A program made the translations under genes and the position numbers. Shown in pieces: positions 6,982 through 9,645 of a stretch of 9,645 bases of DNA; positions within the stretch are counted from its first letter, which is position 1, and the number at the start of each line of letters is the position of its first letter. Location: NCBI GenBank assembly GCA_002495055.1, contig DADR01000052.1:1-9645 (forward strand). The letters run 5' to 3'. The DNA comes from Methanoregula sp. UBA247 (lineage in GTDB: Archaea > Halobacteriota > Methanomicrobia > Methanomicrobiales > Methanospirillaceae). The notes under the pieces are model-generated. The model saw only the letters and a list, made by a program, of their open reading frames with translations. It searched no databases and was not told where the DNA came from.

Positions 6982-9083
6982 CCCCGTTGGAACGTTTAGA
7001 GAGTAAGATTGCATCAGCCTTCTACGGCCGTTTCGTATCCTTACGACCGGTTCAGGAAGGTGCTATCGATCCTATACTAGCCGGGAAGAATGTTGTCCTG
7101 TCATCAGGAACCGGTTCCGGGAAAACCGAGGCGGTCCTTGCTCCACTCGTGAACCGGTATTATTCGAATATTTTTGAGGAAGAACAACCCATCATCCTCT
7201 ATATTGCGCCAACAAAGGCACTGGTCAACGATCTTGAGCGTCGCATTACTTCGACGGTCTCAAGTTCCCTGAATATTCGGGTCGGCATCCGGCATGGGGA
7301 CCGGGATGATCTGAAATCCGGCCAGCCCCCCCACATTCTCATTACCACTCCGGAATCACTTGAGGTCATGCTGTTCCGGAAGGACAAAGCCCTGGATAAA
7401 ATTCGCGCCGTTGTGCTCGATGAAGTCCATCTTTTATACAATACCCAGCGGGGACTACAGCTCGCAGTTCTCCTCCAACGCTTGAAAAAGAAGCTCACTC
7501 ATGAATTGCAATGGGTGGCGATCTCCGCAACTATTGCCCGGCTGGAGAACATCCAGAATTTCCTGTGCGATGCTCCTGCTGAGAACACGGTATTTCTCCA
7601 GTACCCCTCCCAGAGATCTATTGATGCCCATGTGCGGCACATAAAAAAACCCGGGGATTTCCTGGATCTTGTGTTAAAAATCATTGGAGATCAGCCGGCA
7701 AAACTGCTGGTATTCACCAATGACCGCAACTCAACAGAGCGGCTCGCAGGGATCCTCCAGTCCGATAAAAAATTAGCGCCGGGTGTGTTCACCCACTATT
7801 CCTCCCTCTCACCGGAAGTCCGTCACGAGATCGAGAAAAATTTCTCAATCCTGCGAACGGCAATCTGTGTTGCGACCAGCACGCTTGAACTGGGTATCGA
7901 TATCGGTGACATTGATGCAGTCATTCTTTGGGATGTACCGGGGAATGTCGAATCTTTTCTCCAGCGGATTGGCCGCGGGAACCGGCGTTCGGCCAAGACT
8001 AATGTTATCTGTCTTATCCCGGACACGTCACTGACGGTTATGATGGATACCTTGCGATTCCTCGCACTTATCGATATGGCCAAGCGGGGAGAGATGCCCG
8101 TCCGTTCGCCCTTCAACCTGTATGGAGCGTTCGTCCAGCAGAGTATTGTCCAGGTTGCAATAGAAAACGGGCAGTTTAAAAAAATATCAGAAATTTTCGA
8201 GAATTTTACACAATTCCCCTACATGTCCCGTGCGATCCTTGAAGGAATTCTTGCTGAGCTCGCAAGCAACGATTACCTGAAACATCATGGATTCAAGAAC
8301 CAGTATGGGGCAAGCGAAAATCTCTACAAACTCATCGACTACCGGATGATCTACGGCAATTTCAGCGCACAGTCCCAGACGATCGAAGTGAATGCAGGGT
8401 CAAAAAACCTCGGCGAGATCCCCATATACAATCTGCTCACCTTACATACAGGAGATCCCATCCGCTTCGCCGGTCAGGACTGGAAGATTCGGGAGATCAA
8501 GAATAAGATGATCCAGGTAGAGAGAACCGCAAGGACGGAAAGTTCGAAACGGATCCGGTACATGAAAAAAGGAATAGGGTTCGATCCCGTTCTTACGGAA
8601 AGAATCTGGCAGATCATCCATGGTGAAGATACCGCGATTTTTACCGATGTAGCGACATCATTGCGATCTGATGTGTTAAAATTCTGTGAGACCATGCAAC
8701 GACATTGCAATAATCGCCAGATCCCATACGAGGTTACCTCTAAAGAGGTCTGCTATTACACCTATGGAGGTTATCTCATCAACAAGGCAATATGCCTGAT
8801 GAATAACATTCAGGATCCCGAGATTGACGATATTTCAATTAGGATAAAATTATCCAACAGTGTTCCGATCCAATGGAACGCCCTCAGCACGAATCCTCAG
8901 GATTATTCGAAGATCTTTGATTCGTTGTTTGAAGTCACTTCCGAGCAATCTGTTTTCCAGACGATGTTACCGGAGAATCTCCAGAAAGAGGAGTTCCTCC
9001 AAGAATGGCTGAAGAATGATTACATACCGAAGATTCTTGAGCGACTGAAGAATTCGGAACAAGTAAAAATGATGGTCGTCTGA
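6978..9083 (+). CDS. Lhr-like superfamily 2 helicase (BrxHI-like)
   Basis: A 701-residue helicase with a full SF2 motif set: Q-like RPVQEGAI (23-30), motif I SGTGSGKT (43-50), Ia APTKALVND (77-85), ITTPESLEVML (122-132), motif II DEVH (148-151), III SAT (183-185), IV LVFTNDR (244-250), V ATSTLELGIDIG (299-310) and VI QRIGRGNRR (329-337). The TTPESL segment and the later block from YGNF (459) to the GDPIRFAGQDWKIREI region (492-507) resemble the winged-helix and beta-barrel part of Lhr-family helicases. Lhr core proteins are usually longer; about 700 residues fits BrxHI-type relatives. The last 180 residues are not recognised. The ATG overlaps the upstream stop as ATGA, so translation is coupled to the second ATPase. 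It is predicted to translocate on or unwind DNA or DNA-RNA hybrids using ATP. Confidence 0.93.
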   Translation: MTPLERLESKIASAFYGRFVSLRPVQEGAIDPILAGKNVVLSSGTGSGKTEAVLAPLVNRYYSNIFEEEQPIILYIAPTKALVNDLERRITSTVSSSLNIRVGIRHGDRDDLKSGQPPHILITTPESLEVMLFRKDKALDKIRAVVLDEVHLLYNTQRGLQLAVLLQRLKKKLTHELQWVAISATIARLENIQNFLCDAPAENTVFLQYPSQRSIDAHVRHIKKPGDFLDLVLKIIGDQPAKLLVFTNDRNSTERLAGILQSDKKLAPGVFTHYSSLSPEVRHEIEKNFSILRTAICVATSTLELGIDIGDIDAVILWDVPGNVESFLQRIGRGNRRSAKTNVICLIPDTSLTVMMDTLRFLALIDMAKRGEMPVRSPFNLYGAFVQQSIVQVAIENGQFKKISEIFENFTQFPYMSRAILEGILAELASNDYLKHHGFKNQYGASENLYKLIDYRMIYGNFSAQSQTIEVNAGSKNLGEIPIYNLLTLHTGDPIRFAGQDWKIREIKNKMIQVERTARTESSKRIRYMKKGIGFDPVLTERIWQIIHGEDTAIFTDVATSLRSDVLKFCETMQRHCNNRQIPYEVTSKEVCYYTYGGYLINKAICLMNNIQDPEIDDISIRIKLSNSVPIQWNALSTNPQDYSKIFDSLFEVTSEQSVFQTMLPENLQKEEFLQEWLKNDYIPKILERLKNSEQVKMMVV

Positions 9084-9231
9084 TCTGGCTTCACGCTAGA
9101 AAAGAGGATATCATATTTAGCAACATCCAGCTTTAGTAGAATCCCCTCAAAAAAAGGATCATTCAATTGTGCAACCGAATCTTATATCGAAATCAGTTAT
9201 TAATATCAAATCGCATCAACACTCGCCTCAC
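9084..9231. other. Convergent intergenic region without a recognised gene
   Basis: These 148 bases lie between the helicase stop and the stop of the minus-strand membrane protein gene. They are AT-richer than the flanks, contain no tRNA-like fold or strong inverted repeat I can see, and carry no run of four or more T on the plus strand. No clear plus-strand terminator is therefore evident for the operon. Confidence 0.7.
9149..9155 (-). terminator. Possible T-tract terminator for the minus-strand gene
   Basis: Seven consecutive A on the plus strand read as seven T on the minus strand, about 77 bases beyond the minus-strand stop. Archaeal transcription commonly ends at such T-tracts. There is no obvious hairpin, and the call rests on this tract alone. 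Confidence 0.35.
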
Positions 9232-9645
9232 TCATACCCCCAACCCCGTAATCATCCCGACAATCTGCTGAGCTGTCACCGGGTCCACGACCCGGGCCAG
9301 GACCAGCCCTGCCATCCCGATGAAAAATGTCCAGAACACTTTCTTTACCTGCTCGTTCTTCCCGAACGCCTCGATCGCTGCATCCGTGTCCGACTTCATC
9401 CCCCTCTGGATTAGCTTAGGCAGGAACACGAAGAGCGGCAGGAACAGGACCGCAGCACCGATGAACGCCAGGCTCATATCAGTCCGGCCCGCCATGTAAA
9501 TCCCGACCGGAGCCGCAAAGATACCGGCCAGGATCGCGGCCATCTCTACTTCACCGAACCAGAAGTAATGCCGCTTCTCGGCATAGGTCAGCCGCTCGAT
9601 ATCCGTCAGTGCAGACAAATCGAAGATGCCGAGCGTGTTCAGCAT
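9232..9645 (-). CDS. Small membrane protein, function unknown (may extend past the right edge)
   Basis: The reading frame ends with TGA at 9232-9234 (plus coordinates) and has an ATG exactly at the window edge (9643-9645), so the true start may lie outside; 137 residues are visible. The N-terminal 30 residues are soluble (LTDIERLTYAEKRHYFW). Probable membrane helices follow at about residues 34-52, 58-79 and 103-120, with a charged loop (KSDTDAAIEAFGKNEQVKK) between the second and third. A last hydrophobic stretch, GMITGLGV, ends the protein. I do not recognise the family. It converges on the ATPase-helicase unit, is more GC-rich by hand count in one line, and has no evident functional link to it. 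Confidence 0.75.
   Translation of the reverse strand: MLNTLGIFDLSALTDIERLTYAEKRHYFWFGEVEMAAILAGIFAAPVGIYMAGRTDMSLAFIGAAVLFLPLFVFLPKLIQRGMKSDTDAAIEAFGKNEQVKKVFWTFFIGMAGLVLARVVDPVTAQQIVGMITGLGV

Noticed and set aside
3667..9083. Calling the locus a BREX system
   Set aside because: Only BrxD-like and BrxHI-like genes are present. The PglX methyltransferase, PglZ phosphatase-like, BrxC/PglY and BrxL genes are not in the window. They could lie outside, but nothing here supports them.
9084..9231. A small RNA, CRISPR array or attachment site in the convergent gap
   Set aside because: I found no direct repeats, no convincing hairpin and no tRNA-like sequence.
9169..9414. A plus-strand 81-residue reading frame rich in P, H and C
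   Set aside because: Most of it lies antisense to the membrane protein gene. Its composition is what the opposite strand of that GC-rich gene would give, and no ribosome binding site is evident.

Overview
The window looks like chromosomal DNA of a euryarchaeal methanogen, probably of the Methanomicrobiales type. The evidence is a split, archaeal-style RNA polymerase large subunit (Rpo1N/A' ending where archaeal A' ends), methanogen-like sequence in that subunit, GAGG-type ribosome binding sites, and moderate GC content. The order is inferred from the look of the proteins, not from a search.

Left part (1-3602): the 3' portion of an unusual RNA polymerase A' paralogue. It is open at the left edge, in frame from base 3. 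The A' sequence is well preserved to its normal end near base 1838, but the invariant metal-binding loop NADFDGD reads NANFDGG, so two of the three catalytic aspartates are gone. The frame then continues through a linker with three short IRPxII-type repeats, a CxxC...CxxC zinc ribbon and about ten TPR-like units. The gene for the partner subunit A'' (Rpo1C), which normally follows A' in archaea, is not there.

Middle part (3667-9083): four tightly packed plus-strand genes. These are a 279-residue protein I do not recognise, two related but divergent P-loop ATPases of the BrxD/DUF2791 type, and a 701-residue Lhr-like (BrxHI-like) superfamily 2 helicase. Their junctions are 0 bases, +3 bases and a 4-base ATGA overlap, so they very probably form one transcription unit. 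A 64-base gap with a good ribosome binding site separates them from the polymerase-like gene, so that gene may or may not share the transcript. No BREX methyltransferase (PglX), PglZ, BrxC/PglY or BrxL is present, so this is not a standard BREX locus as far as the window shows.

Right part (9084-9645): a 148-base AT-richer convergent intergenic stretch, then a minus-strand gene for a small membrane protein that reaches the right edge and is more GC-rich than its neighbours.

The candidate new system is the association of a catalytically disabled RNA polymerase A'-zinc ribbon-TPR fusion with a two-ATPase plus Lhr-like helicase module. A reasonable but unproven reading is a stress or antiviral module in which the dead polymerase subunit acts as a scaffold, sensor or decoy, and the ATPases and helicase are the nucleic-acid-acting part.
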